Positions 23,817-32,985 of a stretch of DNA of 54,283 bases are shown piece by piece; within the stretch, counting starts at the first letter, position 1, and each line of letters opens with the position of its first letter. Under the pieces are notes generated by a model. That model did no database searches and had not been told where the DNA came from. It saw only the letters and a list, made by a program, of their open reading frames with translations. Made by a program: the position numbers and the translations under genes. Source of the DNA: Candidatus Peregrinibacteria bacterium (GTDB lineage Bacteria; Patescibacteriota; Gracilibacteria; UBA1369; UBA12473); assembly GCA_018659585.1 (NCBI GenBank), contig JABJMC010000035.1, positions 1 to 54,283 of the forward strand. The letters run 5' to 3'.

Positions 23817-26800
23817 GCCAGCAATTCTTCCGCTCCTTGCAGAGAAGTTAACTCAAATTCTCTAAATTGTGGTTTTTGGGGGGCTTTAAGCACTACTTGG
23901 CGAATACGACGGCGGATCGGGTGGGCAATGGAGCCATCATCTAAATAGTTATGAACTGCGCAGGTAGAGATCTCCAAGATTTTTTCTAAGGCGTCAGGAT
24001 GGATGTTGGGATTATCAACCGGTTCTTCATCTCGAGCTTGAGATCTAAGCCATTCCTCCATTTCTTCTACAGAAATAAAAGCAGCGTCACTTAGTCGTCC
24101 AGACTGGAGTGCTTCTTTGATACTTTCTCGCATCCATTCTTCAATTTCCTCTATAGACATCGAAGCAACATCATCTAATTCTTCGGATTGAAGGGCCGCT
24201 TCAACATGTTTTTGTGTACTTAAAACAATAGCTTCAATTCCAGAGTCTGGCCGGTTTGGATCACTGGGATTCATGGTGACAGTGGTTTTACCGGCGACCT
24301 TTTTTAATAATTTGATACCTAGTGCTTGCTCAGTTAAGCGGAGGCGAGTTTTTGAATCTTCGCTTCGTGAATTTTGTTCGCAAACACGAATAGAAGGCAC
24401 CATTTTATGAGTGTGGCCGCTATAACCTCCTCGGACAGTGCTTCGTTGTTCGTCTGGATCACTAAAAAAAACATCCTCTTTATCCAAATCTCCTTTCGCT
24501 ACAGCAATAAGTATTGGTAGCGGCTCCATTGGGATTGGAATTGAGTGACGCACTCCACCCTCTGTTACAGTGTCTTGAATATAAATACGTAAATTTTCAA
24601 TCTCTTCGGTTTCTACATTTCCTCCAGCTCGGATTTTGGCGATAATTTCAAAAACTTGTTGAGCGATTTCTTCTAAGCTACTCGGCTCATCAGGATTGGG
24701 TGTGGATTGTGATCTGTCAGCGTGAAAAAGTTGTAGTGGTCGAGCACGCAATTTAAGTGAACCCTTTTTCCCAGGAATAGTAACAGTTGGTTTGGTTGGA
24801 TCAGTTGATCTTTCAATGGTTTTTTTGATCTTTCTTTCCTTTTTAACTAAGTGTTGATCTAATCCACCCAAAACAACATGGCGCATTTCGCGATAAAGGT
24901 TCAAAAGACCAGCATTTTGATTTTTTGGTTGGCTAAACCAATTTTTATCTCTTTCTTGATCATCAATAACAGCGGTTATTTCACCTTGTGGATCCATTTT
25001 CCAGTCTAAGCGAGTGAGTTGCCCTTTAACCTCAATTTCAAAAAATCCCTGACAAGCAATGTTTCCCACATAAACAATGTTAACTGGATCTGGATTTTCA
25101 CGCGTGATGTGGCAGCGCTTAATTTGAGGGCAACGTTTGGTAAATTTAGAAATCCCAACTACGTCTCCTTTAACATCACCAACACTGGCATTGTTTTTAC
25201 AGGAGCTTATGAGTCTTTTGAGTTCATTTTCTTCATCCTCGATTTCAGCCTGTTTAGGGACGCGACGCAGGGCTTTGTGTTTAGAGGCAAACGTGTTTAA
25301 ATCGTTAAAATTAGCAAAAGGCACTGCTACGCTCGGATCCGGCTTTTCGAGCAGTTCCATGCTCCGTTCCATCATTGACGGCAAAATTAAATCAACAAAA
25401 CTCTGAAATCCTTCGGGAGTCGGAGATTCTCGTGTTGAGCCCCAACTAGGGGGCGAAGTTGGCGGCGCAGACTCCCAATCAGTAATTAATTTTTCAAAAA
25501 TTTGTTGGATTTCATCAGGAGAAAAGGAGAGGGTTGAATAACTCTGCCCAGCGGCTTCGCAACAACCTTGAAGAATACTGGCAAACATTTTTCGTTCATC
25601 TATAAAAACTGTCACATTGGGGAACTGCGGGCTTTTTAAAGGACGATTATCTTCATCATGAAAACCAACCCCCATACCTTCACAGTTATAATTTGCATGC
25701 AGTCCTCTTAAAAGAGCGAATAAGGTACCTAAATCTTTTAAAAAACAGTCTAAAGTTTGGTTTCGAGGGATGTCATCAATAAGAGGCTCTCCTAGATCAA
25801 CGGGGTTAGCAACCAGGGCTAAGCTGGTGTTAATGGCGGCTAATTGTTGTTCAATTGCTGTCTCAAATCGGGCGCTGGGAACAGTTTCGCACCGAGCAAA
25901 CATGGAAACATGTTTTGATGGTAAATCTGTAATGTCTCGAGATTGAGTGGCTTGTGTGAAGGCGGCTCGATTGTTTAAAGAAAAAGGAAAAACAATTTTT
26001 AGGGCGCGTGGCTGAGGTTTTTTAGGATAAGTTTTTAGGGCGCTGCGTAGGGCCGGCGAGGCAATAGTAACGCCACTTTCTTCTTCTAAGACACCGATGT
26101 TTTTTAAAGCAGCTTGGCATAAACTTGCTCGGGCCTTCATTTCTTTGGCGTCAATCACGACTGGTCGGATTTCAGGGGTGTCAGGAGTTCCTCTAAGAAT
26201 GGCAGCTTGAATTTTCGATTGAGGAATTTCCATTTCTTCCAAAACAGAGACAAGATATGTTAAATCTTCGGCTTGAATATTTGAAGTTCCAAGATGGTCC
26301 TGTCCAGCAGCACCGGTCCAAAGTTCTCGATCTTTTTTTAAACCTATAAATAAGTGTTGATTATTTTCTCCTGGAGCGGCCTCCACTGCATAGACTAGAG
26401 CCATCCTTCTAAGGTCTTGATCACTTAAAACTTTTAATAAAAGTTTAGAATTGGTTTCGTCATTACGAGTAAAAATCAGACTAATTAATGGAGGAAGTTG
26501 ATTTGGTCGAGGGGTTGTTCCGAGGCGTATTTTCATGTTCTGGAGGGTTTTAGTAGCATCTAAGACACCGTCTTCTCCGCGAACTGCAGCCTTGTAATGC
26601 TCGCTGGGAATCTGGGTTAAAGAAACACCACTACCTGGAGGCTGAGCCTCGAGAAAAGCATTAGCTAGTTTTTGAACAATAGTTTCTATGTGATGTCCCA
26701 TTTTTTTCTCTTCTGGGTGTCCTTTAAGGGCAGTTGCCAAAGTAACATTAGGGTCTTCACCTTCTATATATTTTGTGCCGATATATCTTAGTAATTGTAA

Positions 26801-27292
26801 TTCTTTGACATCATCAGGTCTAATATTGCTTTCTCTCGCAGCCTCTAAGTCAATAGTGGCTAAAGCACGAAGAGCTCCGTCTTGAGGATATTGGAATTCT
26901 GCCGGGCGCTCAGCACAAAGATTGGTTAATTGGAAGGAAACTTCTCTGAATCGCTCAGGGATAGCTTTAATAAGATCCTCTGAAGAGGAAGTCCCTCTCA
27001 TTTGTAAGGCTGCAAGCATTACCCGGACGTGATTTTCATCCGGCGTTAAAGGCTCGCCTCTTTGAATTTTTGCAACAACCTCATCTATTTTAGCTTCTCC
27101 TCTTTCAATTGCTTCATCAGAGAATGCAGCTTCTACACGCCAAGTATCTTCGTTAAATCTTAATTCTTGTACTGGGATAGTAAAGCCAGCGGCTTCTAAT
27201 TCAGCGATTTCAGCTTCAATCTCGGCTTCATCAAAGTCAAAACTAGTAACATTAGTATCCAATTCGTCATAAGATGGAGTATCGGGTGGCAT
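23813..27292 (-). CDS. Giant hypothetical protein, 1159 aa
   Basis: I do not recognise this protein. It starts MPPDTPSYDELD; the 1401-aa protein at 32986 starts MPPDRPTQIS, the only sequence likeness found at the ends. The N-terminal third is acidic and helical, and the middle mixes helices and strands (around ACQGFFEIEVKGQLTRLDW). Near the C-terminus a unit of about 28 residues is duplicated: SEELDDVASMSIEEIEEWMR, then SGRLSDAAFISVEEMEEWLR. There is no signal peptide or membrane helix. The stop overlaps that of murJ in TTAA. The 61-nt gap to the upstream C39 gene holds a TATAAT box, so it may have its own promoter. Function is unknown. Confidence 0.72.
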   Translation of the reverse strand: MPPDTPSYDELDTNVTSFDFDEAEIEAEIAELEAAGFTIPVQELRFNEDTWRVEAAFSDEAIERGEAKIDEVVAKIQRGEPLTPDENHVRVMLAALQMRGTSSSEDLIKAIPERFREVSFQLTNLCAERPAEFQYPQDGALRALATIDLEAARESNIRPDDVKELQLLRYIGTKYIEGEDPNVTLATALKGHPEEKKMGHHIETIVQKLANAFLEAQPPGSGVSLTQIPSEHYKAAVRGEDGVLDATKTLQNMKIRLGTTPRPNQLPPLISLIFTRNDETNSKLLLKVLSDQDLRRMALVYAVEAAPGENNQHLFIGLKKDRELWTGAAGQDHLGTSNIQAEDLTYLVSVLEEMEIPQSKIQAAILRGTPDTPEIRPVVIDAKEMKARASLCQAALKNIGVLEEESGVTIASPALRSALKTYPKKPQPRALKIVFPFSLNNRAAFTQATQSRDITDLPSKHVSMFARCETVPSARFETAIEQQLAAINTSLALVANPVDLGEPLIDDIPRNQTLDCFLKDLGTLFALLRGLHANYNCEGMGVGFHDEDNRPLKSPQFPNVTVFIDERKMFASILQGCCEAAGQSYSTLSFSPDEIQQIFEKLITDWESAPPTSPPSWGSTRESPTPEGFQSFVDLILPSMMERSMELLEKPDPSVAVPFANFNDLNTFASKHKALRRVPKQAEIEDEENELKRLISSCKNNASVGDVKGDVVGISKFTKRCPQIKRCHITRENPDPVNIVYVGNIACQGFFEIEVKGQLTRLDWKMDPQGEITAVIDDQERDKNWFSQPKNQNAGLLNLYREMRHVVLGGLDQHLVKKERKIKKTIERSTDPTKPTVTIPGKKGSLKLRARPLQLFHADRSQSTPNPDEPSSLEEIAQQVFEIIAKIRAGGNVETEEIENLRIYIQDTVTEGGVRHSIPIPMEPLPILIAVAKGDLDKEDVFFSDPDEQRSTVRGGYSGHTHKMVPSIRVCEQNSRSEDSKTRLRLTEQALGIKLLKKVAGKTTVTMNPSDPNRPDSGIEAIVLSTQKHVEAALQSEELDDVASMSIEEIEEWMRESIKEALQSGRLSDAAFISVEEMEEWLRSQARDEEPVDNPNIHPDALEKILEISTCAVHNYLDDGSIAHPIRRRIRQVVLKAPQKPQFREFELTSLQGAEELLA

Positions 27293-27318
27293 TTGGGGGT
27301 GGGTGAATGGGGATTTGG

Positions 27319-27324
27319 ATTATA
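27319..27324 (-). promoter_or_regulatory. -10 box of the 1159-aa protein gene
   Basis: TATAAT on the minus strand with a TTGACA further upstream (27351-27346), but the 21-nt spacing is longer than normal. The leader would be about 20 nt. Confidence 0.35.
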
Positions 27325-27353
27325 CCTTAGAGCATTATCTGCTTGTGTCAACC

Positions 27354-28127
27354 CTAATAACCCTTCTTCAAAACCAACACCTTCTTCCCTCCATTCAAAA
27401 TCCCCTCATCGTCATAAGAAGCGCTATCATCCCAATCATGCAGAGCGTTCATAATCGTGTCATAGGAATACACAAAGTTTTCACCGTGCCGCGTGCCCAC
27501 GTCATTTGTAATAAATTCATCATCGTCATACCCCTTAATTACCAACATATGATAAACCGGGCCCAAACCTGTAAAATAAGGATTTCCTAAATAACGTCCG
27601 GCAAAAGGGGCCACAATTGGATGTCCAGACGCCAGGGTCATTTTTAAATCTTCCGCGGTCGGGTTTTCCAAAATTTCCCAATTATCAAAACCCAAATATT
27701 CACTCGCCATTTCTGCGGTTTGCGTAATGTCCGTGTGTTCATATTGCCCAAAATACTCAATTTCCCAGTCCACCATCGCCAATTCTGCAGCCTCAAATTC
27801 ATCTTTGGTGGGCCACTCATCATTCACGTAATACCACGCCAAAAGTAAACTCGCCTCTTCACACGCCTCCTGATACGGCATGCCCCAGTTTCCATAAGGT
27901 GCTTGAGAATAAAAAGGCACACTCAAATTCATCTCCGCCGGAATAGTCGCAATTAATTCTTCGGGATCAAATTCTGTAATTGTCACAACTTCCGTCCGTT
28001 CCACATGCTCTTTACCCTCGCGATCAGTCACTTCCACATCACTTTTATACTGGGCTAATTTGATTTCCGAATAAGAACAGCCGTTCAAAATCAAAGCGAA
28101 AACCATTGTGGCCAGAAGTCTTTTCAT
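27354..28127 (-). CDS. C39-like papain-fold peptidase, lipoprotein
   Basis: The 257-residue protein begins MKRLLATMVFALILNGCSYS, a lipoprotein signal peptide with lipobox LNGC. The C39_2-type domain follows: the likely nucleophile Cys is in YQEACEEASLLLAWYY, the His in GPVYHMLVIKGYDD, and the third residue in ITNDVG. IPAEMNLSVPFYSQAPYGNW is the usual lead-in of this family. It is probably anchored outside the membrane and cleaves peptides or wall cross-links, but the substrate is unknown. The stop is TAG. A promoter lies 30-55 nt upstream. Family members vary between protease and inactive binding domain; the catalytic triad here looks complete. Confidence 0.8.
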   Translation of the reverse strand: MKRLLATMVFALILNGCSYSEIKLAQYKSDVEVTDREGKEHVERTEVVTITEFDPEELIATIPAEMNLSVPFYSQAPYGNWGMPYQEACEEASLLLAWYYVNDEWPTKDEFEAAELAMVDWEIEYFGQYEHTDITQTAEMASEYLGFDNWEILENPTAEDLKMTLASGHPIVAPFAGRYLGNPYFTGLGPVYHMLVIKGYDDDEFITNDVGTRHGENFVYSYDTIMNALHDWDDSASYDDEGILNGGKKVLVLKKGY

Positions 28128-28154
28128 AAAAAAGTTTTAATTAAATGGAAAATC

Positions 28155-28183
28155 ATACTAAAGTAGAGGCACTAAACTGTAAA
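28155..28183 (-). promoter_or_regulatory. Promoter of the C39-like gene
   Basis: On the minus strand TTTACA (28183-28178), a 17-nt spacer and TAGTAT (28160-28155). Confidence 0.4.
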
Positions 28184-28192
28184 CCTTACCTT

Positions 28193-28594
28193 ATGAAAAC
28201 ATTCGACGCGGAAGTCGTTCAAGAAATTAAAAAATATACCCAAGGCGCAGAGCTCGAAGCCTATGTTTATTGTGTAAAAAACAAGTCTTGGATTTTGTTT
28301 TTAATGTTTGGATTGCTTGCTCAAACTCCATATATTATGGCTGTTCGCGATGATCAGTTCTTATTTCTTCGTAGCAATTTTGGTGGCAATAAATTCAAAC
28401 AGGAATATTTTGTCCTTCAAAAAAGTGACATTCAAGACGTCCGCTACAAAAAATTCATCTGGGCCAATTACATAACCATTGTCAAAAAAGACGGCACCAA
28501 GCTGCAGATAGTAGTTTCTGCACTTTACAAGCGCCTCGAAAAACAAGCTGGCAATCTAGAAATCATAAAAAGGAAGCTTGGCATCTTAGGATAA
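28193..28594 (+). CDS. Small PH-like domain protein of unknown function
   Basis: The 133-residue protein (149 if ATG 28145 is used) has a hydrophobic segment WILFLMFGLLAQTPYIMAV and then beta-strand-rich sequence, FLFLRSNFGGNKFKQEYFVL and IWANYITIVKKDGTKLQIVV, with a C-terminal helix LEKQAGNLEIIKRKLGIL. This pattern looks like the bacterial PH-like domain (bPH) seen in small cytoplasmic proteins, but I am not certain. The 28145 start is disfavoured because those 16 residues carry no fold and overlap the promoter of the divergent C39 gene. No Shine-Dalgarno sequence is seen at either ATG. Confidence 0.65.
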   Translation: MKTFDAEVVQEIKKYTQGAELEAYVYCVKNKSWILFLMFGLLAQTPYIMAVRDDQFLFLRSNFGGNKFKQEYFVLQKSDIQDVRYKKFIWANYITIVKKDGTKLQIVVSALYKRLEKQAGNLEIIKRKLGILG

Positions 28595-28606
28595 TTATGG
28601 TATGAT
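28578..28606 (+). promoter_or_regulatory. Promoter of the 1004-aa protein gene
   Basis: TTGGCA at 28578-28583, a 17-nt spacer, TATGAT at 28601-28606. The -35 box lies inside the end of the preceding gene. Confidence 0.5.
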
Positions 28607-28638
28607 TTAAAGATCGAATTCAAAATAAAAACAAAAAC

Positions 28639-31600
28639 ATGGAAGAATCTCACCGTTTTATTTTCCAACACAAACCGCGGCCACCCAAGCCGCGGCCGCC
28701 CGGACCCAAACCAAAACCACCTCTTCCAACAATAGAGTCAGAGCCAATCGCGCAATCTTGCTCGGCTTCTCTCGAAGACATCCGCGCCGAAATTGAATCC
28801 GAAGAAGTCATTCCTTGGCAGAAGAAAGCTATTTTAGGTGAAGTTTTGACTTGCCAATTACAAAGCGGCGACCAAGAAGCCATCGACAAAACTATTGCCA
28901 TGATCGAACAGGTTTTTTGCATTCCAGAGCAACTCCGCATCCTTGATGAATTAGGAGTTACTTTGCCAGAAACTCCCCCCGAGCAACCAGACCCCACTAG
29001 GCTTGAAGAATTAAACCAAAAAATTGCCATTTTAGAAGAAGCTTCCCAGTTGGATGCGATTGAAGAACGCTTTAGATATTTAATGGAATTTCAAACCCCA
29101 GAAGTAGCGCATAAAATCATCGAAGAGCTTACAACAACGCCCTTTGGGCTAAATTATCAATTACAAATCGAAGGACAAGTCCACATTATAGAATCTTTGT
29201 TTGCGAGCGCGGAACCAGAAAACATTCGCCTCGCTTATTTAATGTACCAACAATCTCAGCAAAGCCCCCTCCGAAATCAAACAGTTTTCCCTGATATGCC
29301 TTGGCTCCAGTTCAGAGCTTTTTGGCCTGACTATCAAACTTCCGGCCAACCCGAACCAGAAGAAAAATGGATGATTCCAATTGGGAAAAGATTGGAAGCA
29401 ATTGGTCCAAAATTAGAAGAAGCTTATACAGCTCTTCAAAAATATTCTTTAGATATAGCCATCTCATCATATAATTTAGACGCCCTCCCCGAAGAAGAAA
29501 AAGAATTAATAAAAAATAGATCACAAAAACAACGAGCTGCCGTTGCGCTATACAAAGATTTTGAAGTAGACGGTGATGGGTCAACAGGTGATTCCACAAA
29601 TTTGCATATTGATGATCAAGAAATGGCCGTTATTAATCATGATGCAAAAAGCGCAACAGCTATTGAAAGATTATTTTTAATTCAACACCGAGGTAACACA
29701 ACAGGTTATGATTATTTATCAACGGATGAAGCTTATTATGAGCAATATTTAATCAGTAAAAGCGACCGCTCTTATAGCTCCCACGGCTCTCCTCAAGTCC
29801 GTATTAGCCAACGCCAAGAAATGTTAACGTTTTTAAATGTTCGAGGAGCAGCCTTAGATCCCGCCCTCCGTGCTCGTATTTACATTGATTTAGGCACCAA
29901 TTATTTGCATAAAAAAATTCGAGAACGCGACCCAGAACTTGGCGAACAATTTTTAACACAAGCCATTACTATTCTGGAAAATTATGAAGACGCTGGCAAT
30001 TGGCATTTCAGAAGCACTTCTCCAGAACAAATGCTAGGATACGCTCATTATCGCCGCGCTGCGCTATACATTGAACAAGAAAAATCTCATGAAGAAATAA
30101 CTAAAGAGTTTCAAAAAGCAATCGCCATCGCACCCGAAGGAGATTTTGAAAAAGAAGACAATTTTGACATCATATTTGACGCTTACGTTGACTATATTTT
30201 AGGCCAAGCAAATGGAGTTCAAGAATTGCTAGGCGCTTGTGATGAATATCAAAAAACATATCTTGAAGGAGAGCCCTCTGAAGAAAGATATTCCTACAAT
30301 CAACTTCTCGCTAAGCATTTAGTTAGAGCTAGAATTCGGTGTATTAATATTTTAATGGGAGAAAAATCTTACGAAGAAGCCAAGCAAATAATTAATAAAA
30401 TGAAAGAGAATGCCTATTTTAAGCCATATCTTGAGGGGCCATTGGAAGCCTCGTCTTATAGCGATCGGGATGATAAAACTCGATTCCCGCATGACGACTA
30501 TTTACCACTTCTTATAGAGCATTTAGACTTTCTTAGCTCTCATCTTCAAGAAGGCGGCGGAGATGGCGCAGAGAATTCCGAAATGCGTCGTTATCTAGCA
30601 ATAACAGATGGATTTGCAATCCCAGGAGGAGAAACCGAAAATGATGTAATGAGGAGATATGCCAATTCTCCCGTTGTTGGCGTTGAATATGATGACATTA
30701 TGGCTGGCGGACCAAGCGCAATTTATCTTTTAAGGCGCAACCCTGCTGACTGGAAACTACTTCAGGCTCGTCTCTACGACACTTATTCGCCTGCTGGTCA
30801 GCAAAAACCGGAATTAGCTCTATATGATTACATGGATGCCCTAAGAATGACGGGAATTCCTACTAGATCTACAGTTGCGGGCCGTAGAAAAGAAGATCCG
30901 GATGCTCTTCACTTATTAGGCAACCAAGATATGGCCGAGGCGGTGGCCCGCTGTTATTTTTTATTAAATAGCCCTACTCAATATTCAGTTAGCGATTTTG
31001 GCATTGATTGGTTAGATGCCCGCGCTGGAACAGTCGGAGAACCTTTAGAATTTAATACCGAAAAAAAGGAAGCCTATATCGAAAACGCTTCAAGTAATTT
31101 ACGTGTTTTATATTACGACGACGAAACAAATATGGGAATCGCAGTTAACAGATATATTAACATGCCTTTAATGATGCCTGGGACAGTCCAAGATTTAAGT
31201 GAAGAATGGCAATCATTACGTCAACAACGAAGAGAATTAGACCCAGAAACCGATGCTGATGAGTTAGAACAAATAGAAGCCAGAATCGGAGAAATTAAAA
31301 AAGATCTAAGGCCAGACGAAGTAGGTTACATGTATTGGATTGCAAAAAACGACGAAACTTCTGAGCTCGAGGTGAATCAATTTCCAATAAATAATAATGC
31401 AATCTTCCAATGGGAAGAAATGGATAACCCAGAAGCACTCGGAATAGAAGATCTTAGCCTCCCCTCTAGAACTAACCCAGCAAACAAAAGCGATTTAGGT
31501 AATGGCTGGCACACCTTGGTGGACACAGATTATTTAAATAGCGATGCTTTATATCTAACCGATGATTTAGAAATTGTGGAACAAGGCTTCACTGAATATA

Positions 31601-31653
31601 TTGAAGGTCCGGGTTACGATGATTTCCCCGAAGACCCTGCTTTTGATCGTTAA
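28639..31653 (+). CDS. Giant hypothetical protein with TPR-like helices, 1004 aa
   Basis: I do not recognise a family. After a Pro-rich basic segment (KPRPPKPRPPGPKPKPPLP-like, residues 12-32), the protein is largely helical. From about residue 400 to 600, short helix pairs such as LGTNYLHKKIRERDPELGEQ and YRRAALYIEQEKSHEEITKE resemble tetratricopeptide repeats, though spacing is irregular. From about 640 onward it is mixed alpha/beta. No signal peptide or membrane segment is seen. The gene has its own promoter. Its stop shares a TTAA with the convergent queG. It could be a scaffold or adaptor, but no function can be assigned. Confidence 0.72.
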   Translation: MEESHRFIFQHKPRPPKPRPPGPKPKPPLPTIESEPIAQSCSASLEDIRAEIESEEVIPWQKKAILGEVLTCQLQSGDQEAIDKTIAMIEQVFCIPEQLRILDELGVTLPETPPEQPDPTRLEELNQKIAILEEASQLDAIEERFRYLMEFQTPEVAHKIIEELTTTPFGLNYQLQIEGQVHIIESLFASAEPENIRLAYLMYQQSQQSPLRNQTVFPDMPWLQFRAFWPDYQTSGQPEPEEKWMIPIGKRLEAIGPKLEEAYTALQKYSLDIAISSYNLDALPEEEKELIKNRSQKQRAAVALYKDFEVDGDGSTGDSTNLHIDDQEMAVINHDAKSATAIERLFLIQHRGNTTGYDYLSTDEAYYEQYLISKSDRSYSSHGSPQVRISQRQEMLTFLNVRGAALDPALRARIYIDLGTNYLHKKIRERDPELGEQFLTQAITILENYEDAGNWHFRSTSPEQMLGYAHYRRAALYIEQEKSHEEITKEFQKAIAIAPEGDFEKEDNFDIIFDAYVDYILGQANGVQELLGACDEYQKTYLEGEPSEERYSYNQLLAKHLVRARIRCINILMGEKSYEEAKQIINKMKENAYFKPYLEGPLEASSYSDRDDKTRFPHDDYLPLLIEHLDFLSSHLQEGGGDGAENSEMRRYLAITDGFAIPGGETENDVMRRYANSPVVGVEYDDIMAGGPSAIYLLRRNPADWKLLQARLYDTYSPAGQQKPELALYDYMDALRMTGIPTRSTVAGRRKEDPDALHLLGNQDMAEAVARCYFLLNSPTQYSVSDFGIDWLDARAGTVGEPLEFNTEKKEAYIENASSNLRVLYYDDETNMGIAVNRYINMPLMMPGTVQDLSEEWQSLRQQRRELDPETDADELEQIEARIGEIKKDLRPDEVGYMYWIAKNDETSELEVNQFPINNNAIFQWEEMDNPEALGIEDLSLPSRTNPANKSDLGNGWHTLVDTDYLNSDALYLTDDLEIVEQGFTEYIEGPGYDDFPEDPAFDR

Positions 31654-32693
31654 TTCAACCTGTTAATCGCCCACTGTGCGTGTTCTTGAATCAACTCGCT
31701 TTTGTCGTGCGCCAACTCTTGCAATAACGGCAATAATTCCACAGCTCCTACATTCCCGGCCACCACACAGGCATTCCGAATTAGCCTTTCGCGGCCAGTT
31801 CTTTTAATGGGTGATTTCGCGAACTTTTCTTTGAATTCTTCGTCGGTTTTTAGACGCAAAATTTCTTCTAAGATCTGCCAATCACCCCCAATTTTTACGG
31901 TAAAAGGAGCGTGCGCTTCATCTTTTGGCGCGGCCTTTGCCCAGCCCATATTTTGCGGACAAATTTCTTGGCAAACATCACAACCATACAGCCAATCCCC
32001 CATCAAAGGTCGTAACTCTTCGGGAATCGCCCCTTTATGTTCAATTGTTAAATAAGAAATGCACCGTCTGGCATCTAGTTCATTTGGACCAACCAACGCT
32101 CTAGTCGGGCAAACCCCCACGCAAACCTGACAACGCCCACAAAGTGGTGGTAAATCAGGTTTAGTTGGTTTTAATTTAAGATCTGTAATTACTTCTGCCA
32201 AAAATACAAAAGAACCAAACTTAGGGGTAATCAAAGTTGTATTTTCGCCAATTTCACCAAGCCCAGCTTGCTCAGCATAAGCTTTTTCTAAAACAGCGCC
32301 CGTATCCACGTAAGTTTTGAACTGGTTTTCTGGAAATTTTTCACGCAATTCTCGCGTTAATTTCTTCAACATTTTTTCTAGGATTTTGTGATAATCCTGA
32401 CCGTACGCATAACGCGCAATTTGGCCTACCGACTTGTCCGGTTTTGCCTCCCTTCCCCCCTTGTCTTGACGACAATAATTAACAGCCAAACAGATTACAG
32501 ACTGTGCCTCGGGCATAATTTGTGCCACTCCGCGCCGGCGCCCAACATCCTTCTCCAAATACGCCATCTGCCCGGCGCGCCCTTCCTTCACCCACCCTTT
32601 ATATTTTTCAAAAGCCCCCTTCATTAATTCCGCTCCAGTTATTCCAACCAGATCAAAACCTATTTCTTCTGCGATTTTTACGACTTTTCTCAT
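31650..32693 (-). CDS. queG: Epoxyqueuosine reductase QueG
   Basis: The 347-residue enzyme does the last step of queuosine synthesis, reducing epoxyqueuosine in tRNA with cobalamin and two 4Fe-4S clusters. Both cluster motifs are present: CGRCQVCVGVCPTRAL and CDVCQEICPQN. DGFD-like EEIGFDLVGITGAEL and QGEYADLVGEFAEK-like sequences at the N-terminus, and ICLAVNYCRQ and YVDTGAVLEKAYAEQAGLGE further in, are family signatures. The C-terminal HEAT-like repeats (LPLLQELAHDKSELIQEHAQ) bind tRNA. Length is normal for the family. Stop is shared with the convergent 1004-aa gene through TTAA. QueG needs cobalamin, so import or uptake must occur elsewhere. Confidence 0.96.
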   Translation of the reverse strand: MRKVVKIAEEIGFDLVGITGAELMKGAFEKYKGWVKEGRAGQMAYLEKDVGRRRGVAQIMPEAQSVICLAVNYCRQDKGGREAKPDKSVGQIARYAYGQDYHKILEKMLKKLTRELREKFPENQFKTYVDTGAVLEKAYAEQAGLGEIGENTTLITPKFGSFVFLAEVITDLKLKPTKPDLPPLCGRCQVCVGVCPTRALVGPNELDARRCISYLTIEHKGAIPEELRPLMGDWLYGCDVCQEICPQNMGWAKAAPKDEAHAPFTVKIGGDWQILEEILRLKTDEEFKEKFAKSPIKRTGRERLIRNACVVAGNVGAVELLPLLQELAHDKSELIQEHAQWAINRLN

Positions 32694-32742
32694 TAAATGA
32701 GGGAGTAGTGATTAAGAGAAGACATTTTTAGAAGTTGAGGTA

Positions 32743-32830
32743 GCTCTCGGAGCGAGGCGGGCTTGGTCTTCCGCAAGGAAGTCGCCTCGCGAGAGCGCAG
32801 AAAGTGGTCACCACTGGAGTGACCAACTTT
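32743..32830 (+). ncRNA. Structured element with two stable hairpins (candidate RNA)
   Basis: The first hairpin has outer pairs GCTCTC/GAGAGC (32743-48, 32791-96), inner pairs GCGAGGCG/CGCCTCGC (32752-59, 32783-90) and a terminal CTTCC-GCAA-GGAAG whose loop is a GNRA tetraloop on the plus strand. The second has GGTCAC/GTGACC (32806-11, 32819-24), extended by AAAGT/ACTTT. The element lies between queG and the 1401-aa gene, upstream of that gene's promoter. No promoter for it is visible, so it may be a leader, a small RNA or a DNA structure. Confidence 0.4.
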
Positions 32831-32896
32831 CGATAACGAAACTCTAACAAATGCCTTCTCTTTTATTTCCATACCCTTACTTTAAGGAATAACCCC

Positions 32897-32925
32897 TTGA
32901 AACAAAAGCTAAAATATGTTAAAAT
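32897..32925 (+). promoter_or_regulatory. Promoter of the 1401-aa protein gene
   Basis: TTGAAA at 32897-32902, a 17-nt spacer, TAAAAT at 32920-32925, then TAATAGATAAAAA. The predicted leader is about 54 nt. Confidence 0.65.
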
Positions 32926-32985
32926 TAATAGATAAAAATTAAAAATTATCACTCCCCCTAAAAATATCCCTAAAACAAAAACACA

